A stretch of DNA of 64,000 nt from Bacteroidales bacterium. GTDB lineage: Bacteria; Bacteroidota; Bacteroidia; Bacteroidales; F082. Of this stretch, positions 48,793-60,171 are shown one piece after another; positions within the stretch are counted from its first letter, which is position 1; every line of letters begins with the position of its first letter. The notes beneath the pieces are model-generated. The model was not told the origin of the DNA, ran no database searches, and saw only the letters and a program-made list of their open reading frames with translations. The position numbers and the translations under genes were made by a program. Location: positions 28,081 through 92,080 of the forward strand of contig JACCQN010000006.1 in NCBI GenBank assembly GCA_015709215.1. Direction: 5' to 3'.

Positions 48793-50175
48793 TTAATTGG
48801 GTCTGTTAGCTCCGCCGGTGCCACGACGACCCGTTTTGTCGCCAGGCCGTTTTTGCTCGGCAGGTGTTGGCTGGTGTTCTGGTTCAACAGCTGTTTTTTG
48901 CTGTGGTTTTTCAAAAGCAGCAATCACTTCAGGATCCAATCGGTTGAGGCGATAGCTTTCTGGTTTGTCAGGGATGCTGAGTCTGATTTTATCGCCTTCA
49001 TTCAATCCGGCCAAAATAATAATTTCATTTTCATTTGATTTTCCGGCAATTACTTGCTGGCGTTTGCCGCCCGTAAAAACAAACTGAATGCTATCCAGGT
49101 TATGAATTGCTTCGAGCGGAATGTATAAAGCTTCTTCTATTTCTTCGGTGATGATAATGTTTTTTGTCGTCATTGCCGGGCGGAGGATAGAGTCGTATTC
49201 GTTTACTTCAATTTTTACTTCAAACACTTTGGCATTGCTGTTACGCATTTGTTCGCCAATATTGGCTACTTCAATTACTTCTCCGGTAAATTTTTTCTCC
49301 GGAAAGGCATCCACGCCAATTTCAACACGTTGTCCGGTTTTCACTTTTGAAATATCAATTTCGTTTATGTAGGTTTTGGTGATCATTTCCCTGAGATTAG
49401 GCAGGGTTGCAACCACATTTTCCCAGGCGCTGATAGTAGCACCAACACCCCGTTTTTTGCCGTCGTAATCGCGCTGATAGACTACCATACCTGATTTAGG
49501 AGCTCTAATCGTAAATTCTGCATTGAGGGCAATCAGTTTTTCATATTCTGCTTGCTTTTTGCGAAGGGCAGTGGCCACTTCACTCATATTGGCCACAGCC
49601 TTTTCATATTTCAGTGAATAGTTTCTTTCAGCCTGATCCAGTGAACGCTGAGCCCTGTCGAGTTCGATTTGCACTTGTCGTTGCGTTGCCGGTGGCTCAT
49701 AAATAGATTGATCCACGGCAATTTGGGCTTCTTCCATGGCGTAGCGCAAATTAACCAGTTCATTTCGTGCGGCTCTAAGTTCCATAGTAGTATCGAGCTG
49801 AGTTTTGATAAAATTGTTTTGGTATTGCTCGATATCAATTTCCTGATCTTTAATTTTATTTGTGAGTTCGGTGCGGTCGAGGCGAGCAACATAATCGCCG
49901 GAATCAACGATAGAGCCATCCGGAATGATATCGTCAATTTTAAGTTGCCACAAACGCGCTTCGCGAAGGCTGGAAGGAGATGGCCCGAAAATCTTTTCAG
50001 AGCTTTTCGCTTCGAGTTCTCCGGTGGTGGTTACACTAATGATGAAAGGTCCTTTTTTTACCGTAGTCTCAATCACAGCGCCGGATTCCAGTTCGGGGCG
50101 TGTGGCGTACCAGGTAATCAGTATCAGCGCCAGGATAGCTGCGATACTGAGATAAATTTTTTTGCGTGACTTCAT
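48793..50175 (-). CDS. HlyD/MacA-type periplasmic adaptor
   Basis: A 460-residue membrane-fusion protein. An N-terminal membrane anchor (about 6-24) is followed by a barrel-sandwich domain, a long coiled-coil hairpin (about 95-215, rich in Glu/Arg/Gln) and the second half of the sandwich (IRAPKSGMVVYQRDYDGKK). Beta-barrel domains follow, and a flexible Pro/Lys/Gly-rich tail starts at about 425. It bridges the inner-membrane permease at 47413 and the TolC protein at 45598. It starts 39 nt after moxR and is 9 nt before the permease gene. Substrate unknown. Confidence 0.92.
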   Translation of the reverse strand: MKSRKKIYLSIAAILALILITWYATRPELESGAVIETTVKKGPFIISVTTTGELEAKSSEKIFGPSPSSLREARLWQLKIDDIIPDGSIVDSGDYVARLDRTELTNKIKDQEIDIEQYQNNFIKTQLDTTMELRAARNELVNLRYAMEEAQIAVDQSIYEPPATQRQVQIELDRAQRSLDQAERNYSLKYEKAVANMSEVATALRKKQAEYEKLIALNAEFTIRAPKSGMVVYQRDYDGKKRGVGATISAWENVVATLPNLREMITKTYINEIDISKVKTGQRVEIGVDAFPEKKFTGEVIEVANIGEQMRNSNAKVFEVKIEVNEYDSILRPAMTTKNIIITEEIEEALYIPLEAIHNLDSIQFVFTGGKRQQVIAGKSNENEIIILAGLNEGDKIRLSIPDKPESYRLNRLDPEVIAAFEKPQQKTAVEPEHQPTPAEQKRPGDKTGRRGTGGANRPN

Positions 50176-50214
50176 AAGCCCATAAAATTAATGGTTTTTG
50201 GATGATCAAACAAA

Positions 50215-51174
50215 TCAAAGCAGTTTACGGATGATATCCTCCATGCTGATGCCTTCGGCTTCGGCGGTGTAGTTGCGTACCAGGCGATGACGCAAAATAG
50301 GAAGCGCAACAGCCTTAACATCTTCTATATCAGGAGAATATTTACCATTGAAAAGGGCGTTGGCTTTGGCTCCGATTATAAGGTATTGCGAAGCCCGCGG
50401 GCCGGCACCCCAGCTGATATATTTGTTCGAAAACTCATGTGCTGAAGCTGTGTTGGGACGAGTTTTGCCCACAAGCTTCACAGCATAATCATATATATTG
50501 TCGGCAACAGGAACTTTGCGCACTAATTGCTGGAAATAGTTGATTTCCTTTTCGCTCATTACCGGATTTACCTGCTGAATAGTTCCGCTTGTGGTATTTT
50601 TAACTACCAAAATTTCTTCTTCAAAAGCCGGATAGTCGAGCCATAGGTTAAACATAAAACGGTCGAGCTGCGCTTCCGGCAGGGGATAAGTACCTTCCTG
50701 TTCAATTGGATTTTGTGTGGCCAGCACAAAAAATGGCTCGAGCAACTGATGTGTTTGTCCGGCAACAGTGATGCGTTTTTCCTGCATGGCTTCCAGTAGT
50801 GCTGCCTGTGTTTTGGGGGGTGTACGGTTGATTTCGTCAGCCAGAATCACCTGTGCAAAAACAGGCCCTTTGATGAACTTAAAATGACGTGATTCATCCA
50901 ATATTTCTGTCCCGATGATATCCGAAGGCATCAGGTCGGGAGTGAATTGGATGCGGCTGAAGCTGAGTCCCAGCGCTTTTCCGATGGTGTTCACCAGTAG
51001 GGTTTTGGCAAGTCCGGGCACACCAACAAGCAGCACATGACCCTGACTAAAAATTGCCAGTAGGGTTTGATGTATGATTTCTTCCTGCCCAACGATTACC
51101 TTTCCAATTTCTTTCTTGAGATCCTGATATTTTAGTTTGAGAGCGTCGGCGGCTTCTTTATCTGAATTGTACAT
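50215..51174 (-). CDS. MoxR-family AAA+ ATPase
   Basis: A 319-residue AAA+ protein. Walker A is GVPGLAKT (51-58), Walker B is VILADEIN (109-116), and the sensor region ATQNPIEQEGTYPLPEAQLDR is split here into NPIEQEGTYPLPEAQLDR. These are MoxR signatures. MoxR ATPases act as chaperones for metallo-enzyme or membrane complex assembly and usually sit beside a DUF58 and von Willebrand factor A gene; neither is present here. ATG at 51174 is preferred because the longer reading from 51261 would overlap the upstream surA-like gene by 62 nt and adds 29 unrelated residues. Confidence 0.93.
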   Translation of the reverse strand: MYNSDKEAADALKLKYQDLKKEIGKVIVGQEEIIHQTLLAIFSQGHVLLVGVPGLAKTLLVNTIGKALGLSFSRIQFTPDLMPSDIIGTEILDESRHFKFIKGPVFAQVILADEINRTPPKTQAALLEAMQEKRITVAGQTHQLLEPFFVLATQNPIEQEGTYPLPEAQLDRFMFNLWLDYPAFEEEILVVKNTTSGTIQQVNPVMSEKEINYFQQLVRKVPVADNIYDYAVKLVGKTRPNTASAHEFSNKYISWGAGPRASQYLIIGAKANALFNGKYSPDIEDVKAVALPILRHRLVRNYTAEAEGISMEDIIRKLL

Positions 51175-51199
51175 GAAGATCAAGTGTTTTTTGGGTTGT

Positions 51200-52555
51200 T
51201 TACTCGTTTTTCCATTTATAATCGAAGGTGCAATCCGTAAAATTCTCGTTGATACGCACATAAGCCGAGTTGGATTTATCCCTGATCCATTTATCCACGG
51301 CCTCTTGTTTTTTCTTTTGCAGAGCCCATTCCTGGATGCGATTATAATCGTCGCGCAAATTGGCTTTGTGAGGTGTGGTTTTGCGTTTCAGCATCAACAA
51401 TCTGTAAGCATCTTTGCCGTCTTCGGTTACCATAGGAACAGGATCACTCAGCTCACCAACCTGCAGTTTATCAATTACAAACGAAACCTGCTGATCCAGA
51501 CTTTCGGCGTCAAAAAGCGTGCTTCCGGTATAAGGATTAATCAACATGCCGTCTTTGCCTTTGTTTTCGTCGTTGCTGTATTTTTCAACGGCTTCCTCAA
51601 AAGTGATATCGCCATTGCGGATTTGCATGGCGATGGTGTCCAGTTCGTTTTTTGCTTTTTCGAGGGCATAGGGCGAAACCTTTGCCATCAGCAGGATGTG
51701 CCGAACGTTTACGTATTCGCCTCTGCGCTCGATCATCTGGATGATATGAAAGCCAGCTTCCGTTTCAACGATTTCCGAAATCTCACCATCTTTCAGGTTA
51801 AAGGCAACTGCCTCAAACTCGGGATAGAGCTCGCCACGGCCATAAAAACCTAGTTCGCCACCTTTGCGAGCCGAGCCGGGATCTTCTGAATAGAGCACTG
51901 CCAAAGTGGAAAAGCGTTCGCCATTAAGAATGCGTTTGCGTAATTCGAAAAGGCGTTCTTTTACCTTGAGTTTTTCGTCAATACTGATGGGTGGTTTTTT
52001 CACGATCTGGGCGATTTCGTATTCTGTGTTGATCATCGGAATGCTATCGGCTGGCATCGTGCGGTAATAGTTTTTTATTTCTGAAGGCGTAACTTCTACT
52101 TCATTCATAATGCCGTTTTGTACTTGTTGTACCAGCATTTGATCTTTTACCAACCGGCGCAGCTCACTTTTTATTTCGTTGATGCTTTTGTTGTAATAAG
52201 CCTCCAGTTTTTCCTGTGATCCCAGTTCGTTGATAAAATAACGCAAACGACGTTCCATTTCCTGATCTATCTGAACATCTGTAACTTCAACGCTGTCAAT
52301 CTCAGCCTGATTGAGCATCAGTTTTTGAAAAAGCAGATCTTCCAGTATCCTGCACCGAATGGTTTCGGCGCTTCCGCTGATGCCGCGCTGTAAACGATAT
52401 TGAATATATTGATTTTCAATGTCTGACTGCAGGATTACATTTTTCCCAACCACAGCTGCAACCTGATCAATAACCTGTTTTTGCTGCGCTTCTGCTTTTA
52501 GATATAGCAGGGCTAACAAGACCGTTGTGGTGAGCATTATTTTTTTTAACATCAT
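51200..52555 (-). CDS. SurA-like periplasmic peptidyl-prolyl isomerase
   Basis: A 451-residue exported protein. The signal peptide ends near AEAQ (24), followed by a SurA-type N-terminal chaperone domain (about 25-165) and two parvulin domains (about 180-275 and 285-385; the second opens with VNVRHILLMAK, holding the conserved His). This is the overall SurA layout, so it should escort outer-membrane proteins to BamA. It is the third of three consecutive PPIase-type genes downstream of guaB, with 92 nt to the second. MoxR follows after 25 nt. Confidence 0.9.
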   Translation of the reverse strand: MMLKKIMLTTTVLLALLYLKAEAQQKQVIDQVAAVVGKNVILQSDIENQYIQYRLQRGISGSAETIRCRILEDLLFQKLMLNQAEIDSVEVTDVQIDQEMERRLRYFINELGSQEKLEAYYNKSINEIKSELRRLVKDQMLVQQVQNGIMNEVEVTPSEIKNYYRTMPADSIPMINTEYEIAQIVKKPPISIDEKLKVKERLFELRKRILNGERFSTLAVLYSEDPGSARKGGELGFYGRGELYPEFEAVAFNLKDGEISEIVETEAGFHIIQMIERRGEYVNVRHILLMAKVSPYALEKAKNELDTIAMQIRNGDITFEEAVEKYSNDENKGKDGMLINPYTGSTLFDAESLDQQVSFVIDKLQVGELSDPVPMVTEDGKDAYRLLMLKRKTTPHKANLRDDYNRIQEWALQKKKQEAVDKWIRDKSNSAYVRINENFTDCTFDYKWKNE

Positions 52556-52647
52556 AGGATAGTCTTTGTTGTTTGTAAACAGTTTTGCGGATGACTTATT
52601 GCATCAATAATTGTGGTATGATCAAAAAGTATTTCATTATATTCAAG

Positions 52648-53490
52648 CTAATAAATTTCAAACACCTTTTGTCGCAGGGCTTGCTCGTACAATCCGTCGT
52701 GTGTTTGGCGCAATAAGGCCTGTCGGCGTTGATTAAGCAGGATATTTTTTATGTTTTCGTATTCGATTTCAAGCGGAGAAATGCCTTCGCTGAGCAAATA
52801 ATCCTCAATCCTTAACAGATAACTGAATGGAGGGTCATCTATTTCAACGAATTTATTACTTTTCAAAAAGGCCTCCTGATTGAGTGTTTCGAGCGGTATT
52901 TGTGTGATCAGATCATCAAAGCGAATCCAGCTCAGGGTATCGTTGTAGTAGGAAAGGGCATGGCTGGAGGCCAGCACGTCGAGTGAGTCGAGCAAAAGCG
53001 TGTCGGGATTGGCCATAAATTCCCTGAAGGCCGGTTTCATTTCCGAATCAACAGGTAAAATAGTATAAACCACTTTAACGAGGTTGTGACGCAGCTCAAA
53101 GTTCTGCTTATTATTTTCGTAGTAAGCATTGATTTCAGCTTCAGAGACTACGGTATCAAGTTTTTGCTTAATCAGCTCTGTTTCATAAGTGTAGATCAGT
53201 AATGAGGTTCGGTAATCTTCCAGTTCCTGGCTGAAATCTGTTTGTGCAGCAGTAAGGTTTTTTTCTGCCTGCCTGATCAGCAATTGTTTTCTTATCCAGT
53301 TGTCAATAAATCTTTTTACAAGCATAATGCTATCCTGCTTCGAAGTGCCTGATGCGACCAGCCCCTTCAGATCGGCTTCGTAAAGGTAGTTGCCATATAC
53401 CTTGGCCACCACTTCGCCCTTGCCGGAATCGCTAACGGTCGTACAGGCCGAAAGAGCAGCCAAAAGCAGCCATAGCAGATAATATCTCAT
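52648..53490 (-). CDS. PPIase-like periplasmic lipoprotein (SurA N-terminal type)
   Basis: A 280-residue predicted lipoprotein with lipobox LSAC (Cys16). The mature part contains a SurA/PpiD-like helical chaperone region, but I do not see a complete parvulin domain with its catalytic His/Asp; the region after YENNKQNFELRH is only distantly parvulin-like. It may therefore be a chaperone without isomerase activity, anchored to the inner or outer membrane. It overlaps the upstream PPIase gene by one base (53490) and precedes the SurA-like gene, so the three form one unit. Confidence 0.8.
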   Translation of the reverse strand: MRYYLLWLLLAALSACTTVSDSGKGEVVAKVYGNYLYEADLKGLVASGTSKQDSIMLVKRFIDNWIRKQLLIRQAEKNLTAAQTDFSQELEDYRTSLLIYTYETELIKQKLDTVVSEAEINAYYENNKQNFELRHNLVKVVYTILPVDSEMKPAFREFMANPDTLLLDSLDVLASSHALSYYNDTLSWIRFDDLITQIPLETLNQEAFLKSNKFVEIDDPPFSYLLRIEDYLLSEGISPLEIEYENIKNILLNQRRQALLRQTHDGLYEQALRQKVFEIY

Positions 53491-55493
53491 TAATATTCTG
53501 ATTTAACTTTATCGAATACTTTTTGATTCACTGATACAGGATATTTTTGGCGGAGGCGGTTCACCCACTGTTGTTCCAACGCTGTTTGATAATCGGAAGT
53601 GATCAGGCCTCTTGCTTCGTTCAAAGCCTTTGGTTCGGGTGCAAGTATTTGATGAATGCGCACAAAAACACTCATTTTATCCACATTGGTTTTGAGTTCG
53701 TCAGAAAGACCGGTTTCCCATGAGGTCATGTCAACATAATTGTTGTCGCCACGCTCGAATTTTCCTTTTTTGATTCTTACCGAACGGATGCTGTCCTGAT
53801 CTAATTTTTCGAGCAGGGCTTCATCTGTAAGCCCGGTTTCGAGCAAGGCTTTTACATGCGCCACGTCTTCCTCATTGGTGATGGTATAAATGGTGGCGTC
53901 TGCTCTTTCGCCCCACAAATAATTGTTCTTGTTGGCTTCATAAAATTTTTCGAGACCGATAGTATCTTTCACAGCTTTTGACCAAACTTCCTTATCCATC
54001 AGATTAAAAAGCAGGATACCATCATGGTATTCTTCCATGAGGGCGGCAAACTCAGGATATTTTTTTTCGAGTTGACTGTCTTCATAGTCCAGGCAGCTTT
54101 GGTCAATAAATTCACTGAAAAGCTGACGGGCATATTGGACTGCATTCAGTTTTTCCTGTTTGCTTTGTTTATTCTTAATAAACCCAATGAAGTCGGTATT
54201 GGTATAGTTTTGCTTACCCAATTTAAAGAGGCTGTTGTTGTTGCTCAGGCCTTGGGGAGCTTTCCAATTACCACTTACAAAGGTGCTGTCGAGTTGGCTG
54301 ATAAAGCTTTGTAAGTTAGCTTCATTGGCTTTGAAACCGTTTTCTTTTTTTATCTGGGTAATTACAGCCTGCTCCGATTTTTGGGCGCGACTGTCTTTGG
54401 CCAGGCGTTCGCTCAGTTTGGTTTTTTCTTCTTCAAAACTACCGGGAGCTTCGGTTCCGATCAGTTTGATGATATGGTAGCCGTAAACAGTTCTTACGGG
54501 CTCAGAAATTTCACCCACTTCGAGTTTTTTCACAGTTTCAACAAACTCTGGTACGATGCGGTTTACAGTGAATTTGCTTAGTTTGCCATCGCGTTGTGCC
54601 GAGCCACGGTCTTCGGAATAAGCTTTTACGGCTTCTTCAAACTTCATGCCGTTCTGGATTTCTTCGTATATGCGCTGGATGCGTTCCGATTTTTCCTTTT
54701 TGAGTGAATCGGGGGCATTTATTGGAAGGCTGAGGTAAATGTGAGCCACTTCCATGGTACCTATGGCAGGACTGCGATCTTCTACTTTAATCAGGTGATA
54801 GCCAAAGTCGGTCCGAACGGGCATTGAAACCTCACCAACAGGCGTGTTGTAAGCTCCGTTTTCGAAGGGATAAACCATGTCAAAAACAGAGAAATACCCC
54901 AGATCACCTTTGTTGCCTGGCCTAAAGGACTGCTTACCCGGAATTTCCTCACGGTCGCGAGCAGAGGGATCTTCGGAAGCTTCAACGGCAACAGCTGCAA
55001 AGTCTTCACCTGCGAGGATTCTCTTTCTGAGTTCCATTGCTTTTTGATACACTTTAAGGGTGTCTTCGGGAAGTGCGTTCTTGTCCAAACGCAACAGGAT
55101 ATGACTGGCTCTTACGTCCTGAAGTTTTCTGTTGTAGGCTTCCTGCAACAGGGCTTCGCTCACTTTTTCGTTTGTGAAATAGGGCTTTGCCAATTGTTTG
55201 CGGTAGCCTTCAAGTTCTTTGATAAAAGCCTGAGCGGTGTCCATTTTTAAGCTTTCAGCTTCTTTAACCTTGAGCTTGAAGTTGATGTACAGATCAAGGT
55301 ATTCTTCCAGTGATTTTTGATCAATCACCTGGTTGTTGACATTGTTTTTGCTATAAACATCCATAAATTCTTTTACGGTAACCTGCTCATCAGCAATGGT
55401 CATCAGTACTCTATTGTCGAGTTTGTTTTGTGCCTGCAGCAGGAATGCTGATCCGATAAGCAGGCTTAAAATAAAGACGCGTGGTGTTCTCAT
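53490..55493 (-). CDS. Double-parvulin periplasmic peptidyl-prolyl isomerase
   Basis: A 667-residue exported protein. After the signal peptide (about 1-22) comes an N-terminal chaperone region (about 30-125), parvulin domain 1 with RASHILLRLDK (128-138), parvulin domain 2 with VAHIYLSLPI (249-258), and a long C-terminal helical part (about 360-667), probably a third degenerate chaperone domain. PpiC/SurA family. It begins 33 nt after guaB and overlaps the lipoprotein gene by one base. It should assist folding of periplasmic and outer-membrane proteins; the large C-terminal extension is a common feature of Bacteroidota versions. Confidence 0.9.
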   Translation of the reverse strand: MRTPRVFILSLLIGSAFLLQAQNKLDNRVLMTIADEQVTVKEFMDVYSKNNVNNQVIDQKSLEEYLDLYINFKLKVKEAESLKMDTAQAFIKELEGYRKQLAKPYFTNEKVSEALLQEAYNRKLQDVRASHILLRLDKNALPEDTLKVYQKAMELRKRILAGEDFAAVAVEASEDPSARDREEIPGKQSFRPGNKGDLGYFSVFDMVYPFENGAYNTPVGEVSMPVRTDFGYHLIKVEDRSPAIGTMEVAHIYLSLPINAPDSLKKEKSERIQRIYEEIQNGMKFEEAVKAYSEDRGSAQRDGKLSKFTVNRIVPEFVETVKKLEVGEISEPVRTVYGYHIIKLIGTEAPGSFEEEKTKLSERLAKDSRAQKSEQAVITQIKKENGFKANEANLQSFISQLDSTFVSGNWKAPQGLSNNNSLFKLGKQNYTNTDFIGFIKNKQSKQEKLNAVQYARQLFSEFIDQSCLDYEDSQLEKKYPEFAALMEEYHDGILLFNLMDKEVWSKAVKDTIGLEKFYEANKNNYLWGERADATIYTITNEEDVAHVKALLETGLTDEALLEKLDQDSIRSVRIKKGKFERGDNNYVDMTSWETGLSDELKTNVDKMSVFVRIHQILAPEPKALNEARGLITSDYQTALEQQWVNRLRQKYPVSVNQKVFDKVKSEY

Positions 55494-55526
55494 ATCTTAT
55501 CGATGGATTTGATTAGTTAACGAATA

Positions 55527-57296
<1,770 letters not shown>

Positions 57297-58931
57297 ATGC
57301 AATTTGATTCAAAGCATTATCTCTTAATTAGCGGGATATTTTTGCCGGTATTTCTGATCGGAATGTTTACCATTCCACTGATGGAGCATGATGCCACTCA
57401 ATATGCTACTATGGGGATGCAAATGTTGCAACAAAAATCATGGTTACAAATATACTGGCGTACAGTTTCTTATCTTGATAAACCTCCTTTAGTTTTCTGG
57501 ACAGCGGCAGCAAGTTTTGCAGTGTTTGATTATTCACATTTTGCTTACCGTTTACCTTCAATACTGGTACTGCTTTTAGGGATATACAGCACATACAAAC
57601 TTGGAACGACTTATTTAGGTGAGACCAGAGGATTGTTCATTCCAATAGTATTTATCAGTTATTTGGCAACGGTGCTGATGTGGTTGGACGTGAGGACGGA
57701 TACGATGCTTACAGGCTGGATTGCCTATTCTGTTTGGCAAACAGATAGTTGGCTCAATGATCGCAAAATAAAACATTTGATTGGGTTATCGGTAGGAATC
57801 GGTTTTTCACTCCTCACAAAAGGGCCAATAGGTATTATGGTTCCTTTGCTGGCTTTTGGACCTGATTTGTTATTCAGAAAAAAAATTGCACTGTTTTTTC
57901 ACAAGCAAGTATGGCTTGTTCCTGCAATTATTGGCCTGATGCTGGCACCCATGCTCATCGGGCTCTACCAGCAACATGGAACTGAAGGTCTGGCGTTTTA
58001 CTTCTGGAAGCAAAGCTTTGGAAGGCTTACAGGCGAAAATGTGTGGCGCGATGAAAGTGGCCCATTGTTTTTTGTGCACACATTGATGTGGCTTACGCTA
58101 CCCTGGACGATATTTTTGTTGAGGGGACTTTGGATTCTTGTCAAAGATTTGATTCGCTGCAAATTAAAAACAGGCGGTTTTTTAATCTGGGGATTCTTTT
58201 TACCGTTCATTGCTTTTTCTTTATCCCAATATAAACTACCGCATTACCTCTATGTTATTTTACCTTTTTCTGCAATCATTAGTGTTTTTGGACTAACAGC
58301 TCAACCTGGCAAAGCTCTGAACCTTTTTTACCGTATGCAGTTAGTTTTGATACTATTCCTGCTGCTGACACTTTTACTTTTAAATTATTTATTGGGCTAT
58401 ACCCTTTTGCTCTGGGTCTGTATTGTTGTTTTTCTTGCTGTTGTTGCAACTATTATTTTAAAGAAATTGCAGTTATTTGATAGTATGGTCATTGGCAGTC
58501 TTACGTTAATGTTACTGATCAACGGGTTTCTGGTGTTCAATTTTTATCCGGAATTGCTTCAATATCAAGCGGGAAGTAAAGTAGCTTTTCGAATGAATGA
58601 ATTATATGATTTACGTGTACCCCGATGTTTTTATAATCAGCATCGTCCGGCATTTGATTTTTATTCGAAGGAAATAGTCCCCGATTTTAAATCTTACCAA
58701 CAGATTGATTCTGCTTTAAACATTCATCCGGTGTGGTATGTGTTTACGGATAAGGCTGGTGTTCATTCGCTCAGACAGAGAAACTATGAACTGCATATAA
58801 TGGAGCAGTTTGCTGACATTAAGGTAACTCAATTATCGTTACAATACCTTACAGATACAGGGCGGAAGCAGCTGGCTGATACGATTTATTTGCTACGAAT
58901 CAGTAAGACTGGGCTGGACGCTTTCCATTAA
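57297..58931 (+). CDS. ArnT/PMT-like membrane glycosyltransferase (GT-C fold)
   Basis: A 544-residue polytopic protein with 11 or 12 hydrophobic segments. The first periplasmic loop has the GT-C acidic site (MEHDATQYATMGMQML, residues 26-41) and the family segment YLDKPPLVFW further on, as in ArnT and related PMT_2 enzymes, which move a sugar from a polyprenyl phosphate to lipid A or protein. The C-terminal 110 residues form a soluble periplasmic domain. The start at 57297 has no ideal promoter box. Its 3' end overlaps the convergent metallophosphoesterase gene by 32 nt. With the DUF2723 protein at 2659 it is the second GT-C enzyme of the window. Confidence 0.88.
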   Translation: MQFDSKHYLLISGIFLPVFLIGMFTIPLMEHDATQYATMGMQMLQQKSWLQIYWRTVSYLDKPPLVFWTAAASFAVFDYSHFAYRLPSILVLLLGIYSTYKLGTTYLGETRGLFIPIVFISYLATVLMWLDVRTDTMLTGWIAYSVWQTDSWLNDRKIKHLIGLSVGIGFSLLTKGPIGIMVPLLAFGPDLLFRKKIALFFHKQVWLVPAIIGLMLAPMLIGLYQQHGTEGLAFYFWKQSFGRLTGENVWRDESGPLFFVHTLMWLTLPWTIFLLRGLWILVKDLIRCKLKTGGFLIWGFFLPFIAFSLSQYKLPHYLYVILPFSAIISVFGLTAQPGKALNLFYRMQLVLILFLLLTLLLLNYLLGYTLLLWVCIVVFLAVVATIILKKLQLFDSMVIGSLTLMLLINGFLVFNFYPELLQYQAGSKVAFRMNELYDLRVPRCFYNQHRPAFDFYSKEIVPDFKSYQQIDSALNIHPVWYVFTDKAGVHSLRQRNYELHIMEQFADIKVTQLSLQYLTDTGRKQLADTIYLLRISKTGLDAFH

Positions 58932-60081
58932 AATTCAAAGTAATAACAACTACTTCGGGCCGGTTGCCGATGCGTACCGGAGGTCCCCATGTACCAATAC
59001 CACTGGAAACATAAGCATGCATTTGTCCGAACTGTTTGTAACCCCAACTAAGCGGGAACATTTTTTGGGTGATGTAATTAAATGGCCAAAGCTGCCCGTG
59101 ATGGGTGTGCCCGCTCAGGATCAGGTCGGTTTGTTGCTCTTGTGCTTCTTCATAAGCTCGTGGTTGATGGTCGAGGACAATCCGTACATCTTCTGCAGGG
59201 ATGTTTTTGGTGATTTCTGCCAGTGATTTTCGTTTTTTGCCAGCAAAACGGTTGCTTTCAATATCATTACGACCGATTACCCAAAGTCCTGGATTGATTT
59301 GTACTGCTGTGTCGCGCAGCACTTTGATTCCATGAGCTCTGAGATAATCCACAGCGGCATCAGCACCACCTATGTATTCGTGGTTGCCGGTGGAGGCATA
59401 AACACCGAGGGGTGCATTGAGCTTGCTGAACAAGGCACCAAGATTTTGTTTGACTACCGGCTCCAAATCTTCATCAACCAGATCGCCGGGGATCATAATC
59501 ACATCAGGTTCAACGGAATTGAGGTGCTCGATCATGCGGCTGAGTCTTTTGGTTGATATCACTGTGCCCAAATGGATATCGGATATCATGGCAATCCGAA
59601 GTTTGCGGGTCTCGGGCAGGCTTTTATTTACAGTTATCGACAACTGATTAGTACGAGGAAGCAGCGCATTGAGGTGTCCGGCAAATACAAGCAGGAAGAC
59701 TGCTGTTGCAACGCTAATAGTAAAGAAATAAGGACGTTGAAAAAGCTCGGAGGGGATAAGCTTCTCAAAAAAGGGAACAAAGTGATTCACTATTCTAAGC
59801 AGATCGAAAGCTATAACGGCAATTAGAATATAAACCATAGCAGCCAGCCAAAAGGAGCCTGCCCAGGTGAAGAAATCGCTTAATTGTGATAGATATAGTT
59901 TTTCGAGGATGCGACCCAACGGATAGCTGATTGCCAGTAACCAGAATGCCCACACATAAGCCTGGCGCAAACCTGTTCCGGGTTCAAAACTCATCAGCCC
60001 GCGGCTGAAGATATACCAGTTTACAAGACCGTAAAAACCTAGTACGATAATAAAAAATATTAAAAATTGCACTTGACGCAT
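58900..60081 (-). CDS. Membrane-anchored calcineurin-like metallophosphoesterase
   Basis: A 393-residue protein. The first 145 residues hold four or five membrane segments; the phosphoesterase domain follows, with the metal-binding motifs in order: ISDIHLG, GDLVDE, GNHEY and SGHTHHGQ. This resembles the YkuE/LpxG-like group acting on lipid or nucleotide phosphoesters at the membrane face. Its last 32 nt overlap the end of the ArnT-like gene on the opposite strand, which leaves no room for an ordinary terminator between them. valS ends 90 nt upstream on the same strand. Substrate unknown. Confidence 0.92.
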   Translation of the reverse strand: MRQVQFLIFFIIVLGFYGLVNWYIFSRGLMSFEPGTGLRQAYVWAFWLLAISYPLGRILEKLYLSQLSDFFTWAGSFWLAAMVYILIAVIAFDLLRIVNHFVPFFEKLIPSELFQRPYFFTISVATAVFLLVFAGHLNALLPRTNQLSITVNKSLPETRKLRIAMISDIHLGTVISTKRLSRMIEHLNSVEPDVIMIPGDLVDEDLEPVVKQNLGALFSKLNAPLGVYASTGNHEYIGGADAAVDYLRAHGIKVLRDTAVQINPGLWVIGRNDIESNRFAGKKRKSLAEITKNIPAEDVRIVLDHQPRAYEEAQEQQTDLILSGHTHHGQLWPFNYITQKMFPLSWGYKQFGQMHAYVSSGIGTWGPPVRIGNRPEVVVITLNFNGKRPAQSY

Positions 60082-60171
60082 TGCTTTTTGGTTAGTACTT
60101 AAACCATTGTTGAGGTCTTATGTTCAGCAGCTCACAAGGTTTAACATATTTTAGTTATTTATTGCCGTTTA

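Noticed and set aside
51175..51261. 29-residue extension of the MoxR protein
   Set aside because: It overlaps the end of the surA-like gene by 62 nt and lies outside the MoxR domain.
57297..58931. Recent horizontal transfer of the ArnT-like gene
   Set aside because: The upstream region is AT-rich, but codon use in the gene is not clearly different from its neighbours by eye, and no mobile-element remnants flank it.
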